DNA of 64,000 nucleotides from the NCBI GenBank assembly GCA_023393525.1, contig JAEWKZ010000024.1:62001-126000 (forward strand). Reading direction: 5' to 3'. The notes under the pieces were generated by a model. That model did no database searches. It saw only the letters and a list, made by a program, of their open reading frames with translations, and had not been told where the DNA came from. The stretch comes from Pseudomonadota bacterium (lineage in GTDB: Bacteria > Desulfobacterota > Desulfovibrionia > Desulfovibrionales > Desulfomicrobiaceae). Positions 34,182 to 43,053 of the stretch are shown in pieces; within the stretch, counting starts at the first letter, position 1, and each line of letters begins with the position of its first letter. The translations under genes and the position numbers were made by a program.

Positions 34182-35199
34182 TGTAGACCTTCGAAAACGT
34201 CGCCTCATCCTCAAGCGACCGACCCGTCCCGCGCACCACGGTGGTCAGGGGATCGTCGTCGATGTGCACCAAGAGCGAGCTCTGCTGCGTGATGAGCTTG
34301 TCCAGCCCTTTCAAAAGGGCCCCGCCTCCGGCCAGAAGCAGGCCGTTGGTGGCGATGTCCGCGACCAACTCCGGCGGCGTTTTCTCCAGCGCCCTGCGCA
34401 CGGCCGCGACAATGGCCGCCACGGGTTCCTTTATGGCTTCACGCACGTGGGAATCGTTCAGGATGACGGACTTGGGGTTGCCGTCGACCAGATTCTTGCC
34501 CGCCACGCGGTATTGCAGGGGTTCGGGCAAAGGCACGGCGGACGCGATATGGATCTTGGCCGCCTCGGCCATGTTCTCGCCGATCAGAAGCTGGAACTCG
34601 TCCTGCACGTAGCGCTGGATGGCGTCGTTGATCTCGTCCCCGGCAATGCGCACGGACTCGGAATAGGCCACCGCCGAAAGCGAGATGACCGCCACCTCGG
34701 TGGTTCCGCCGCCGATGTCGACGACCATGTTGCCCCTGGGCTCGTGGATGGGCAGGCCCGCGCCGATGGCGGCGGCCATGGGCTCCTCGATGAGCTTGAC
34801 CTCCCTCGCCCCGGCCTGCAGGGCCGACTCGATGACCGCCCTCTTCTCCACCTGGGTGATTCCGGCGGGCACGCAGATGACCATGCGCGGCTTGACGATG
34901 CGCATGCCGGTGATGACCTTTCTGATGAAATAGGAGATCATGGCCTTGGTGACCTCGAAATCGGCGATGACCCCGTCCTTGAGAGGCCTCACGGCGCGGA
35001 TGCGCTCCGGGGTGCGCCCGAGGTATTCCTTGGCCTCCCGGCCCACGGCCAGAATGGAGTCGCTGCGGATGTCGAGCGCCACCACGGACGGCTCGTTGAG
35101 CACGATGCCGTCCTTGGGCGAATACAGGAGCGTGTTGGCCGTGCCGAGATCCATGGCCAGATTCTTGCCGAGAAAACCGAAAAGCTTGCTGAAAAACAT
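34174..35199 (-). CDS. mreB: Rod shape-determining protein MreB
   Basis: A 341-residue actin-like ATPase that directs lateral cell-wall synthesis. Actin fold motifs are visible: D-L-G-T-A-N-T-L near residue 17 (phosphate 1), V-C-V-P-A-G-I-T-Q-V-E-K-R-A, V-V-D-I-G-G-G-T-T-E-V-A (phosphate 2) and a late L-L-A-G-G-G-A-L-L-K-G-L (adenosine). The N-terminus F-F-S-K-L-F-G-F-L-G is the membrane-binding amphipathic type. ATG at 35199 has AGGA about 7 bases upstream. mreC/mreD are not downstream: a convergent Nudix gene overlaps its end, so this mreB is solitary, following a GAF protein by 26 bases. Confidence 0.95.
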   Translation of the reverse strand: MFFSKLFGFLGKNLAMDLGTANTLLYSPKDGIVLNEPSVVALDIRSDSILAVGREAKEYLGRTPERIRAVRPLKDGVIADFEVTKAMISYFIRKVITGMRIVKPRMVICVPAGITQVEKRAVIESALQAGAREVKLIEEPMAAAIGAGLPIHEPRGNMVVDIGGGTTEVAVISLSAVAYSESVRIAGDEINDAIQRYVQDEFQLLIGENMAEAAKIHIASAVPLPEPLQYRVAGKNLVDGNPKSVILNDSHVREAIKEPVAAIVAAVRRALEKTPPELVADIATNGLLLAGGGALLKGLDKLITQQSSLLVHIDDDPLTTVVRGTGRSLEDEATFSKVYIN

Positions 35200-35225
35200 A
35201 TCCGTCCTGCCTGACTTGAGGATGT

Positions 35226-36245
35226 TTATTCGGGATGGTCGAAATCGGGGGCGTCGCCCGGATCGGACGCGCTTGGAGGAGCGAAACGCCTTACCTTGTT
35301 CCTGAGATACAGATTCTCCAGAAAAAGAGCCAGATAATCCGCGGCCATATGGGCGAAGGCCTTGAGCTCTCCCCCGATGACGCGGCTCTCTCGGTCGCCG
35401 AAAACCAGAACCCCCCGGCAACGGGTGTGCACCTTCAGGGGAAAGGCCATCAGGGTGTTCAGCACCGGGCCGGGAATGTCGCGCCCGAAAAGGGGCGTAC
35501 GGCCCAGTTCGCTTTTCCCGTCACCGAAGAAGACCGGCTGGTTCTTCTTGAAGACCCAGCCCAAAAGCCCGCTGCCCGTACTGAAAGACTGCCGGACATT
35601 GAAGTTTTCCGGCATGAACGGCTTGTTGCTCCCTTCGAGGAGATAGTTGTTCCCCCACTCGTCGCTGACCACCAGAAAGGCGTACTCGTATCCGCTGGCC
35701 CCGGCCAGCAGCGCCAGGTAACGGTTCAGGAACTCCGTCCATTTGGGATGCGCCTCGCGCAGGGCGTAGACCTGCTGCAAGACACGGTACAGCGCCTGTT
35801 CGCGGCTACAGACTCCGCCTTCGCCCACATCGGCGATGACCGCGGCCACGGCCTGGGCAAAGAGGGCCAGCACGCGCTGATCCTTGGAGGTGAAGGCATA
35901 GGTCTTCTTGCTGTCCATGCACAACGCCCCGGCCCCTCCGGGCAGGGGACAGCCCACGAAGACCTTGATCTGCTCGTCCTGCTCCGAACCGTAATATCCG
36001 AGGAACGTGTTTTTCTCGTCGAACTTCTCGACCACGAGCGGCGAATTGTTCTTGAGAATCCAGCCCACCAGGCCCTGGCCCTGGGCGATGGCCATGCCCT
36101 TGCGGATGGAGTCGCCGAGGCTGAAGGCCGAGACAAGATCGAAAGCCCCGTCGGCGTTGCGGCAAAAGAGGACCACCGAGTAGGCGTCGAAAACGCTGCC
36201 GATGCTCTCCAGCAATCTGTCCAGGGATGGATATTTCATGGTCAT
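35226..36245 (-). CDS. Double GAF-domain protein upstream of mreB
   Basis: A 339-residue cytoplasmic protein with two GAF-like domains, about residues 15-150 and 180-315. Each has the G-x-G-L-x-G-W-I/V-F/L motif: G-Q-G-L-V-G-W-I-L-K-N-N and G-S-G-L-L-G-W-V-F-K-K-N. GAF domains bind small ligands, haem or nucleotides; no output domain (kinase, GGDEF or DNA-binding) is attached. The ATG at 36245 or 36239 has only a weak binding site. Co-oriented with mreB and 26 bases before it, so likely an operon; whether it senses envelope state is a guess. Confidence 0.8.
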   Translation of the reverse strand: MTMKYPSLDRLLESIGSVFDAYSVVLFCRNADGAFDLVSAFSLGDSIRKGMAIAQGQGLVGWILKNNSPLVVEKFDEKNTFLGYYGSEQDEQIKVFVGCPLPGGAGALCMDSKKTYAFTSKDQRVLALFAQAVAAVIADVGEGGVCSREQALYRVLQQVYALREAHPKWTEFLNRYLALLAGASGYEYAFLVVSDEWGNNYLLEGSNKPFMPENFNVRQSFSTGSGLLGWVFKKNQPVFFGDGKSELGRTPLFGRDIPGPVLNTLMAFPLKVHTRCRGVLVFGDRESRVIGGELKAFAHMAADYLALFLENLYLRNKVRRFAPPSASDPGDAPDFDHPE

Positions 36246-36445
36246 GGGATAATCGCTCGCAACACGGGGTCGGGATCGGGGCCGCACGCCGCCGCAAGGA
36301 CTCGTACATACAGGGAACGGCCAAGCGCTTCAACCTCCGGACCGACCTGCGGCACAAGCTGAAAATGATGTTTACTGACAGCGCAAAACATGAAAAATAG
36401 TCTACACACTACCGTAACAAACACAATGAGATAGTTGGCATCCGC

Positions 36446-38158
36446 ATGAAATGGCAAACCGCGTTTTCCGCAATCGAGTCCTTCAAATCCTTGAAAACCG
36501 GACACCTGCTGCCGAAAGCCCCTTTGCGCGATCTGGATGGACTGCGGCGCTTCCTGGATTTTATCCACGTCAAATTCTGCCTGCTCAAACCCTTCGCGGA
36601 AAACAAAGGCTACCCCCTGGTCGAAGCCAGGGACCTGCTTCCCTCCTTCGAGCCGTCCCTGACCGAATTCCACGAACTGCCGGGCTTCTCCATGGTCGCC
36701 CTGGAGAGGCCCCTGGACTACTTCAACGAAATTTTCCAGTTCGACCTGCTGCACACCTGCCGCGACCCCGACACCCGGGTGCAGGGGGACAGCTGCGTGC
36801 TGGAGGCATCCTTGCAAGGCAGAAACCAGAACTGCTTCCTGGCCCACATGTCCAGGGAAATGCGCGAGGAGTTCAAGGCGGCCGCCAGCGACCACTATCT
36901 CTCCGACATCGCCTCCTATTCCCTGCTCATCGGCTTCCTGGCCCGCATGGACCGCGCCCACGTCCTGTCCCTGGACCGCGACGGGCAATTCTACCTGTCC
37001 GGGATCTACGCGTCCCTGCCCTCGGATCTGGACACCGAACTCAAGCGCTTCGGGCTCAAGGCCCGCAAGTTCAGGCCGGGCGACAACTATCTGTACGAGA
37101 CAAACCGCGAATTCATGTACCAGTTCCTGATGGAGCTGTACGGCTACCCCATCTCGTCGGAGCGCAGGACCTCGGCCGCCATCTTCGCCCGGCGCCTGCA
37201 CAAGGCGGGCGAAAAATTCCTGATCAAGGCCCTGGGACAGTCGGACCGGACCCTGACCTCGATTTTCAGCACGCAGACCGGGCACGCCTATCCGCGCGTG
37301 GAGAAAATCGCCCTGGTTCCCGTGGAGACGCAAGGCGCGGAAGTGCGCGCGCAGCTGGAGCAGGGGGGATTCTTCCTCGACCGCAAGCGGCGCGCCGTGA
37401 TCCTGAGGGTGGTGTACCGCCAGCACAAGTTCGACCTCAACAACGTCCGCCAGGACCGCGCCCTGTCCGTCTGGAGGCAGGAGATCATCCACCCCCTCAC
37501 AGGGGAAGTCTGCACGACCGTCAATCTGCTCAAAGACACCTACACCATGAGCCTCAAGCTCAACGACATCGTGCGCGGCGAATTCATCGGCAAGGTGGTC
37601 TACAAGAAAAACGACATCGTCGAAAACACCGACACCCACGAAAAGCGCCTCAAATTCCTGCATGCATGGCTGACCAAGCATCAGCGCCGCATGATCGGCT
37701 ATTCCGATGAATTCTACGCCGAAATCGTGCGCGTGCTGGACGGCTATCTGGCCGATCCCGCCATGGCCGAGGAATTCGGCGACCTGCACGACCTGTATCA
37801 GGAAGTCTGGACCACCTACAGCTACATCAAGCAGGCCAGGAAAATCAGGGAGCTCGAAGAGCTGAAGGACCGCTCCATCAAGGGCAAAAAAATAGGCTAT
37901 CTGGAAGCGTTGACCCTGACTACGGCGATCCTGGCCGACCTCAAGTTCGAATTTTCCCATTATTTCGATCCCTTGGTATCCAAGGCCATTTTCTTTTCCG
38001 AGTCGATCCTCAATGATCGCTATCTGATCCGCTCCTACGTGACCCCCAAGGAGGACCAGCTGACCGAAAACGGCCAGAAGATCAGGAAGCTGTACCGCAG
38101 ACTGGTCTCCCTGGTTGACGAACTCAAAGCCATACGCAAGACGAAAGCCGATGCGTAA
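36446..38158 (+). CDS. Large hypothetical protein
   Basis: A 570-residue protein I do not recognise. It lacks signal peptide and membrane segments and is mixed alpha/beta, with many aromatic residues. Notable stretches are M-K-W-Q-T-A-F-S-A-I-E-S-F-K-S at the start and a basic C-terminal helix (K-I-R-K-L-Y-R-R-L-V-S-L-V-D-E-L). The frame is open for 1.7 kb, and codon usage matches neighbours, so the gene is real. The upstream 200 bases separate it from the divergent GAF-mreB unit and hold no clear promoter. It is followed 31 bases later by gcvT on the same strand, which may indicate co-transcription. Confidence 0.72.
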   Translation: MKWQTAFSAIESFKSLKTGHLLPKAPLRDLDGLRRFLDFIHVKFCLLKPFAENKGYPLVEARDLLPSFEPSLTEFHELPGFSMVALERPLDYFNEIFQFDLLHTCRDPDTRVQGDSCVLEASLQGRNQNCFLAHMSREMREEFKAAASDHYLSDIASYSLLIGFLARMDRAHVLSLDRDGQFYLSGIYASLPSDLDTELKRFGLKARKFRPGDNYLYETNREFMYQFLMELYGYPISSERRTSAAIFARRLHKAGEKFLIKALGQSDRTLTSIFSTQTGHAYPRVEKIALVPVETQGAEVRAQLEQGGFFLDRKRRAVILRVVYRQHKFDLNNVRQDRALSVWRQEIIHPLTGEVCTTVNLLKDTYTMSLKLNDIVRGEFIGKVVYKKNDIVENTDTHEKRLKFLHAWLTKHQRRMIGYSDEFYAEIVRVLDGYLADPAMAEEFGDLHDLYQEVWTTYSYIKQARKIRELEELKDRSIKGKKIGYLEALTLTTAILADLKFEFSHYFDPLVSKAIFFSESILNDRYLIRSYVTPKEDQLTENGQKIRKLYRRLVSLVDELKAIRKTKADA

Positions 38159-38189
38159 CCCCACAACCATCTAACAGCGGGAAACACCT

Positions 38190-39272
38190 ATGTCCGAACT
38201 GCTGACCACCCCACTTCACGCCTGGCACAAGAACAACGGGGCCAGAATGGTCCCTTTCGCGGGCTGGGACATGCCTGTCCAATACGCGGGAATCCTTGAG
38301 GAACACAAACACACCCGTTCCAAGGCCTCCATTTTCGACATCTCCCACATGGGAGAGTTCCTGCTCGAAGGCCCCGGCGCCACAGAGGCCCTGGCCCGGC
38401 TCGCGACCCACAACCTGGCCACCCTGGCTCCGGGCAAATGCCGCTACGGCTTTCTGCTGAACGAAAAGGGAGGCGTGCTCGACGACCTCATCGTCTACCG
38501 GCTGGACGCGGAAAAATACATGCTCGTGGTCAACGGAGCGTGCATCGATTCCGACTTCGAGTGGATAAAAAGCCACCTCCCCGCCGGCCTGAACCTGGTC
38601 AACCAGAGCTTCGACATCGCCAAGATCGACCTGCAGGGGCCGGAATCCTTCGACGTGCTGGCCCGGATCATGCCCGGAGACTGGAACAGCCTGGGCTATT
38701 TCGGATTCCGCGAGGCGGAGTTCGCCGGATTCACGCTCCTGGTCAGCCGCACGGGCTACACGGGCGAACTGGGCTGCGAATTCTACCTGCCCTGGGACAA
38801 GGCCCAGGTTCTCTGGGACAGGCTCATGGCCGACGAGAGCGTGCGCCCGGCGGGCCTCGGCGCTCGCGACACCCTGCGCCTGGAGGTGGGCCTGCCCCTC
38901 TACGGCCAGGACCTGGACACGGAGCACACCCCGGTGGAAGCGGGCTACGGAGCCATGCTCAAGAGCGAGGCCGAGTTCATCGGCAAAGCCGGACTCGACG
39001 CCGTGCGCGAAAAACTCATCGGCCTGCGCATCGATGGCCGCCGCAGCGCCCGTCATTACGACGAGGTCTACGTCGGTGAAGAAAAGGTCGGCACGGTCAC
39101 CAGCGGGTCCATCGCGCCGAGCCTCGGTTACTGCGTGGCCATGGCCTACGTCCGCGCCGACATGGCCGAAGCCCGGACCTTCACGGTCAAAGGGCCGAAG
39201 ACGACGCTTGATGCCGTGCGCGCGGACATGCCCTTCTACACCGCCGGCACGGCCCGCAGGAAACTGGCCTAG
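38190..39272 (+). CDS. gcvT: Aminomethyltransferase (glycine cleavage T protein)
   Basis: A 360-residue GcvT that transfers the aminomethyl carbon from lipoyl-H protein to tetrahydrofolate. The N-terminus L-L-T-T-P-L-H-A-W-H and the segments M-V-P-F-A-G-W-D-M-P-V-Q-Y, F-D-I-S-H-M-G-E and S-R-T-G-Y-T-G-E-L-G are family hallmarks. C-terminal: S-L-G-Y-C-V-A-M-A-Y-V. Length is normal. GcvH and GcvP are not in this window. Starts at ATG 38190; the stop is directly followed by rsmE. Confidence 0.94.
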   Translation: MSELLTTPLHAWHKNNGARMVPFAGWDMPVQYAGILEEHKHTRSKASIFDISHMGEFLLEGPGATEALARLATHNLATLAPGKCRYGFLLNEKGGVLDDLIVYRLDAEKYMLVVNGACIDSDFEWIKSHLPAGLNLVNQSFDIAKIDLQGPESFDVLARIMPGDWNSLGYFGFREAEFAGFTLLVSRTGYTGELGCEFYLPWDKAQVLWDRLMADESVRPAGLGARDTLRLEVGLPLYGQDLDTEHTPVEAGYGAMLKSEAEFIGKAGLDAVREKLIGLRIDGRRSARHYDEVYVGEEKVGTVTSGSIAPSLGYCVAMAYVRADMAEARTFTVKGPKTTLDAVRADMPFYTAGTARRKLA

Positions 39273-40007
39273 ATGGCGCGCCTGAATTCCTTCTATCTGG
39301 CTCCCGCCCTGTGGCGGGAGCCTTTTTCCCTCGACGGGGAGGAGTTTCACCACGCGAGCCGCGTGCTGCGGGCCAAGGCCGGAGACACGCTCCGCCTGTT
39401 CGACGGCCAGGGACGGTGGGGCATTTTCACCATCGAGGAGCTGTCCAAAAAGAACGCCCTTCTGCGGCGGGTGTCGGAACAGACGGAGCCCGCGCCACTC
39501 AGGCCGCTGATCCTGGCCGTGGGCTGGTCCAAGAACCTCAGACGGGGCTTTTTGCTGGAAAAGGCGGTGGAACTCGGCGCGGCGGAGGTCTGGTTCTGGC
39601 AGGCCGTGCGCTCCCAGGGCGATGTGCCGGAAGAAGGCAAGGAAGGCTGGGAGCGGCAGCTCGTCTCGGCGGCCAAGCAATGCGGCGCCTGCCGGCTGCC
39701 ATGCATCCGGACGTTTCGCGGTCCCGCCGAGGTCGTCCACGCCGCTGCCGGCCTGGGCTCCCGGGTGCTGTGCTGGGAGCGGGAAGAAAACGGATTCGTC
39801 GATCCCGCGCTGCTGGCCGATTCCCGGGGCAGCATCGCGGTGCTGGGACCCGAGGGCGGGCTGGAGGCCCGGGAAGCCGACCTTTTCCGCGAGCACGGAT
39901 TCATCCCGGCGGGGCTTGGCCCGCGCATCCTGCGCTTCGAGACGGCCGCAGTCCTGGTGCTGTCACTGCATCTGTGGGCCGCGCAAAAGCCGCCCCGGGC
40001 CTTCTAA
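39273..40007 (+). CDS. rsmE: 16S rRNA (uracil-1498-N3)-methyltransferase
   Basis: A 244-residue SPOUT-fold methyltransferase modifying U1498 of 16S rRNA. Visible motifs: F-H-H-A-S-R-V-L-R near the N-terminus, K-A-V-E-L-G-A-A-E-V, then the SPOUT knot signature L-G-P-E-G-G-L-E-A-R-E and L-G-P-R-I-L-R-F-E-T-A-A. Starts one base after the gcvT stop codon, with AGGA inside gcvT. Ends overlapping the convergent GTPase gene by four bases. Confidence 0.94.
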   Translation: MARLNSFYLAPALWREPFSLDGEEFHHASRVLRAKAGDTLRLFDGQGRWGIFTIEELSKKNALLRRVSEQTEPAPLRPLILAVGWSKNLRRGFLLEKAVELGAAEVWFWQAVRSQGDVPEEGKEGWERQLVSAAKQCGACRLPCIRTFRGPAEVVHAAAGLGSRVLCWEREENGFVDPALLADSRGSIAVLGPEGGLEAREADLFREHGFIPAGLGPRILRFETAAVLVLSLHLWAAQKPPRAF

Positions 40008-41410
40008 AGCCTGGACATCCGCTCCAGTTCCTCTTCCAGCAAACGGCGCATGTCCATCTCCAGGGCCGCGCTTTTGACGTCGTCATCCCCTGTGGCGGCC
40101 TTGAAGAATTCCGCGCACAGCCCACGCATCTCCCGGCTCCAGGTGCTGGTGAACCCCTGCTTGCCCCCCTCGTCCAGAGCCGGAGGCGAAAAATCTCCGC
40201 CCTGCCAGGCGTGGGACCAGTGGATCACGTACCAGTAGTGCAGAAGAAAGCGGTCCAAGAGCACAAAGATCCACTGCACCGTGTCCAGCGGCCCGACCTG
40301 CACGCTGCGCCTCCCGATGCCCAGTCCCAGGAGCTTGCCCCGCACCAGCCGCTCGCCCTGGAACAGGGCCGCGAGTCCGGCGGCGGCGCCGCCCACGGTG
40401 GCGAAAAGCCCCAGGCTGCTGCCCAGCGTGGCCAGGTCCAGGGCCACTCCGGCCGCGCCTCCGGCGGCCACGGCCGCGGCCACGAGCTTGGCCCGGCTCA
40501 GCCCGAAAACGGTCCAGGTGGTGCGCGAAAAGAGATCCTGACGCAGCACGGACTGCTCCGGCAATTCGAAGGAGCGTCGATCATGGCGGAACTGCCGGCA
40601 GACCTGCTCGTGCAGCCGCTCCTCCTCCTGCCGGATGGCTCCTTCCAGACGATGGACGAGACGGGCCTCCACCTCGGCCCTGGCTCCCGGGTCGGCCAGA
40701 GGCGCGGTCTCGGACATGCCCAGCACGCGCCGCAGAAAGGAGCAGGCCAGGGCCGCGCATTCCGCATTCCTGCGCCGCCAGTCGCGGGCAAAGACATCCA
40801 CCACCAATCCCAGCGCGTCCTCCCAATCCTGTTCCAGGGCGCGCAGGCTTTCGAGCAGGCGCATGCGCTCGGCGAAGGTCGCGCTCAAGGCATTGAACGT
40901 GCGCACCATGTTGAAATGCCTGCGCAGTTCGGCCTTCCACTCTTCCAGAAACTGCTCTTCCCCGGTCTTGCAGTTCAGAATGGCCATGCGCGGGCTGCCG
41001 GTCAGACGCAGAATCTCCATCTCGGCCTTGTCCACCTGCCGCAGCGGGCGCGAAGCGTCGAGCACGTAGATGATTCCGGCGCCGTCCCGCACCGGGGAAA
41101 GCAGCTCGCATTCATGGGCCATGCCCGGATCATCCTTGAATTCGTCCAGAAAGGCCGAAAGAGCCTCGCCCTCCGAGCCCCGGAACTTGCGCATCCAGCC
41201 CAGGGTCTGCACGGGATTCTGGAAGCCGGGGGTGTCCACGAAGGCGATGACCTCCCGGCCGTCGATGCTGACCGGATAGGTCATGGACCGCACGGTCTCC
41301 CCGGGCCTGGGGCTGATGCGAATCCGGTCGTTTTCGACCAGGGTGGCCACCACGGAGGATTTTCCTTCGTTGGGATGGCCGATGACGGCAAAAATGGGGA
41401 TGATGGTCAT
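40004..41410 (-). CDS. DUF3482-type GTPase (Era-like N-terminal domain)
   Basis: A 468-residue protein with an N-terminal TRAFAC/Era-like GTPase: P-loop G-H-P-N-E-G-K-S-S (residues 10-18), switch II V-D-T-P-G-F near 60, and an N-C-K-T G4-like motif near 130 in place of NKxD. The middle is helical and charged (260-300). A Gly/Ala-rich hydrophobic section follows (A-V-A-A-G-G-A-A-G-V-A-L and L-F-A-T-V-G-G-A-A-A-G-L), probably a membrane hairpin. The C-terminus is acidic. ATG at 41410 overlaps the TGA of the upstream DUF2868 gene, so the two are translated together. Function unknown; a role in membrane remodelling is possible. Confidence 0.85.
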   Translation of the reverse strand: MTIIPIFAVIGHPNEGKSSVVATLVENDRIRISPRPGETVRSMTYPVSIDGREVIAFVDTPGFQNPVQTLGWMRKFRGSEGEALSAFLDEFKDDPGMAHECELLSPVRDGAGIIYVLDASRPLRQVDKAEMEILRLTGSPRMAILNCKTGEEQFLEEWKAELRRHFNMVRTFNALSATFAERMRLLESLRALEQDWEDALGLVVDVFARDWRRRNAECAALACSFLRRVLGMSETAPLADPGARAEVEARLVHRLEGAIRQEEERLHEQVCRQFRHDRRSFELPEQSVLRQDLFSRTTWTVFGLSRAKLVAAAVAAGGAAGVALDLATLGSSLGLFATVGGAAAGLAALFQGERLVRGKLLGLGIGRRSVQVGPLDTVQWIFVLLDRFLLHYWYVIHWSHAWQGGDFSPPALDEGGKQGFTSTWSREMRGLCAEFFKAATGDDDVKSAALEMDMRRLLEEELERMSRL

Positions 41411-42894
41411 AGATCGGCTCCAAAAATATCCACGCGCAACGGGGCCAGCTGTCCCACCGCATCGGCCCAGACCTCCCGCTCGGCCGCGGTGGGCGCGGTC
41501 AGCCAGTTTCCACCGCCGGGACGGCCGCACAGCACCAGCACGAGGCTGCGCCCCGGCTCCTGTCCGAGCAGCGTCAGGGCGAGCAGATTCTCCCGGATGG
41601 GAGGTTGCCACGCCTCGACGAGCACCACGAAGCGCTCGTGGCCTCCGATCCATTCAAAACCGGAGCATTGGGCCAGGGCCTGCCGGACATTCTCGGGGTC
41701 CAGGCTGAAAGGAAGCATCCTTGGATCGGGATACCCGCAGACGCGTCGCGTCAATTCGGACAGGCGTCCGGCCTCGATGCGGTCGGCGAGTTCCGGCGGC
41801 AGGAGCAGCGCGCAACCGACCAAAGCCCCCGGCACCGTGACGGAAAGCGCCATTGGGGCCTCCCTGGCTGCCTTCAGGGGCAGGGGCGCGGACGGGGCCT
41901 CTGCTGTCCTGGCCGAGCCGAGCAAGGGTGCCCGCATGCGGTCGACGATGCGGGAAAGATCGGGATGAACGAAGCCGCGCTCCACGCGGCGCAACATCCA
42001 GTGCGCCGAGGCCAGCAGCAAAAGCCTGGGCAGCAGGGCGTAGACCAGCAGGCACATGCACAGAAAAGGCCACCAGGCGACGAGATCCGCGTTGGCCAGG
42101 GCCCCCATGCCGTCCTTGAGAATGATGCGGCTGCCCTCGATCTGGGCCAGAGTCGGCGTCAAGCCCCACTGCGCGGGCAGCCAGGACCACGGCAGCGACA
42201 AGACCCCGACCAGGGAATGCATGCCCTGGGCCCCGACCTGCAAGGTCGACTGCCAGCCGAAGGCCAGGTCGGTCACCGCGACGCTGACAACCAGCCCGGC
42301 CAGGGAACCCAGGGCCAGGCAAAAACCGCCCAGATGCGCCAGGCGCAGGCCTTCCCAGCCAAGCATCCGCGCAGGCCAGCCCCGGCGCAGAAAAAGGGAG
42401 CGCGCGAATCCGGCCTGGGGGGACAGGCTGCCGGGCCTGCTCCAGAACAGATTGAACAGGGGGCGCAGCGGGATTCCCAGCTCAATTTTGCGCAGTCCCC
42501 TGAAGGCCATGAGCCCGGCGGCGAAAATGATGAATCCGACCTGGGGAAAGACGGCCAGCAGCAGAAAAACGGAGACGTTCACCGGCTCGACTCCGGAATA
42601 CAGGAGCAGCGCGCGGGTCAGTGAAACGCCCGCCACCATCCCGCCAAGTCCCAGCGCCAGACGCAGCATGAACAGGATGGAACGCAGCGACCCCGAAGGC
42701 AGGCCTTTGTCGTCGGCGCGACGCCTGAACGCCAGCCAGTAGGCGGCATGAAGCGCCGGGGCCACCGACTCGGCCGTCGCGGCCAATCCTATTTTGCGGT
42801 CACGGTCCAGAACCTCCAGGGGTTCGCTGGTCCTGTCCTTTTCCAAGAACCACTCAAGGTCGAGATAGTCGCCAAGGCGCATGCCGTGTTTCAT
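41407..42894 (-). CDS. DUF2868-type membrane protein paired with the GTPase
   Basis: A 495-residue integral membrane protein. Hydrophobic segments lie at about residues 75-100, 110-130, 190-215 and 290-315, followed by a cytoplasmic domain of about 150 residues that has a cleft-like S-L-V-L-V-L-C-G-R-P-G-G motif. The N-terminus M-K-H-G-M-R-L-G-D-Y-L-D-L-E-W-F-L is typical of the DUF2868 family, and such genes are regularly paired with DUF3482 GTPases. AAGG lies 9 bases before the ATG at 42894; the longer open frame to 42975 is not supported. 160 bases separate it from a divergent histidine kinase. Confidence 0.84.
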   Translation of the reverse strand: MKHGMRLGDYLDLEWFLEKDRTSEPLEVLDRDRKIGLAATAESVAPALHAAYWLAFRRRADDKGLPSGSLRSILFMLRLALGLGGMVAGVSLTRALLLYSGVEPVNVSVFLLLAVFPQVGFIIFAAGLMAFRGLRKIELGIPLRPLFNLFWSRPGSLSPQAGFARSLFLRRGWPARMLGWEGLRLAHLGGFCLALGSLAGLVVSVAVTDLAFGWQSTLQVGAQGMHSLVGVLSLPWSWLPAQWGLTPTLAQIEGSRIILKDGMGALANADLVAWWPFLCMCLLVYALLPRLLLLASAHWMLRRVERGFVHPDLSRIVDRMRAPLLGSARTAEAPSAPLPLKAAREAPMALSVTVPGALVGCALLLPPELADRIEAGRLSELTRRVCGYPDPRMLPFSLDPENVRQALAQCSGFEWIGGHERFVVLVEAWQPPIRENLLALTLLGQEPGRSLVLVLCGRPGGGNWLTAPTAAEREVWADAVGQLAPLRVDIFGADL

Positions 42895-43053
42895 GAACGA
42901 AAGCCTTAGCAGCACGCAGGCCGCTTGGCAAAAGAGACAGAGGCGCAAAATTTGCGCTCTTGTCAAAAAAACCATGAAAAGCTAGCGTCATGCCTCGACG
43001 CGACACGATTCGCAGGCCGCACTTCATTCGCCAACAAAGATCCAGGACTCCGG

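Noticed and set aside
36242..38170. 642-codon open frame on minus strand
   Set aside because: Antisense to the 570-residue gene, whose frame has normal protein composition and continues the gcvT-direction unit.
38124..39896. 590-codon open frame on minus strand
   Set aside because: Antisense to gcvT and rsmE, which are certain.
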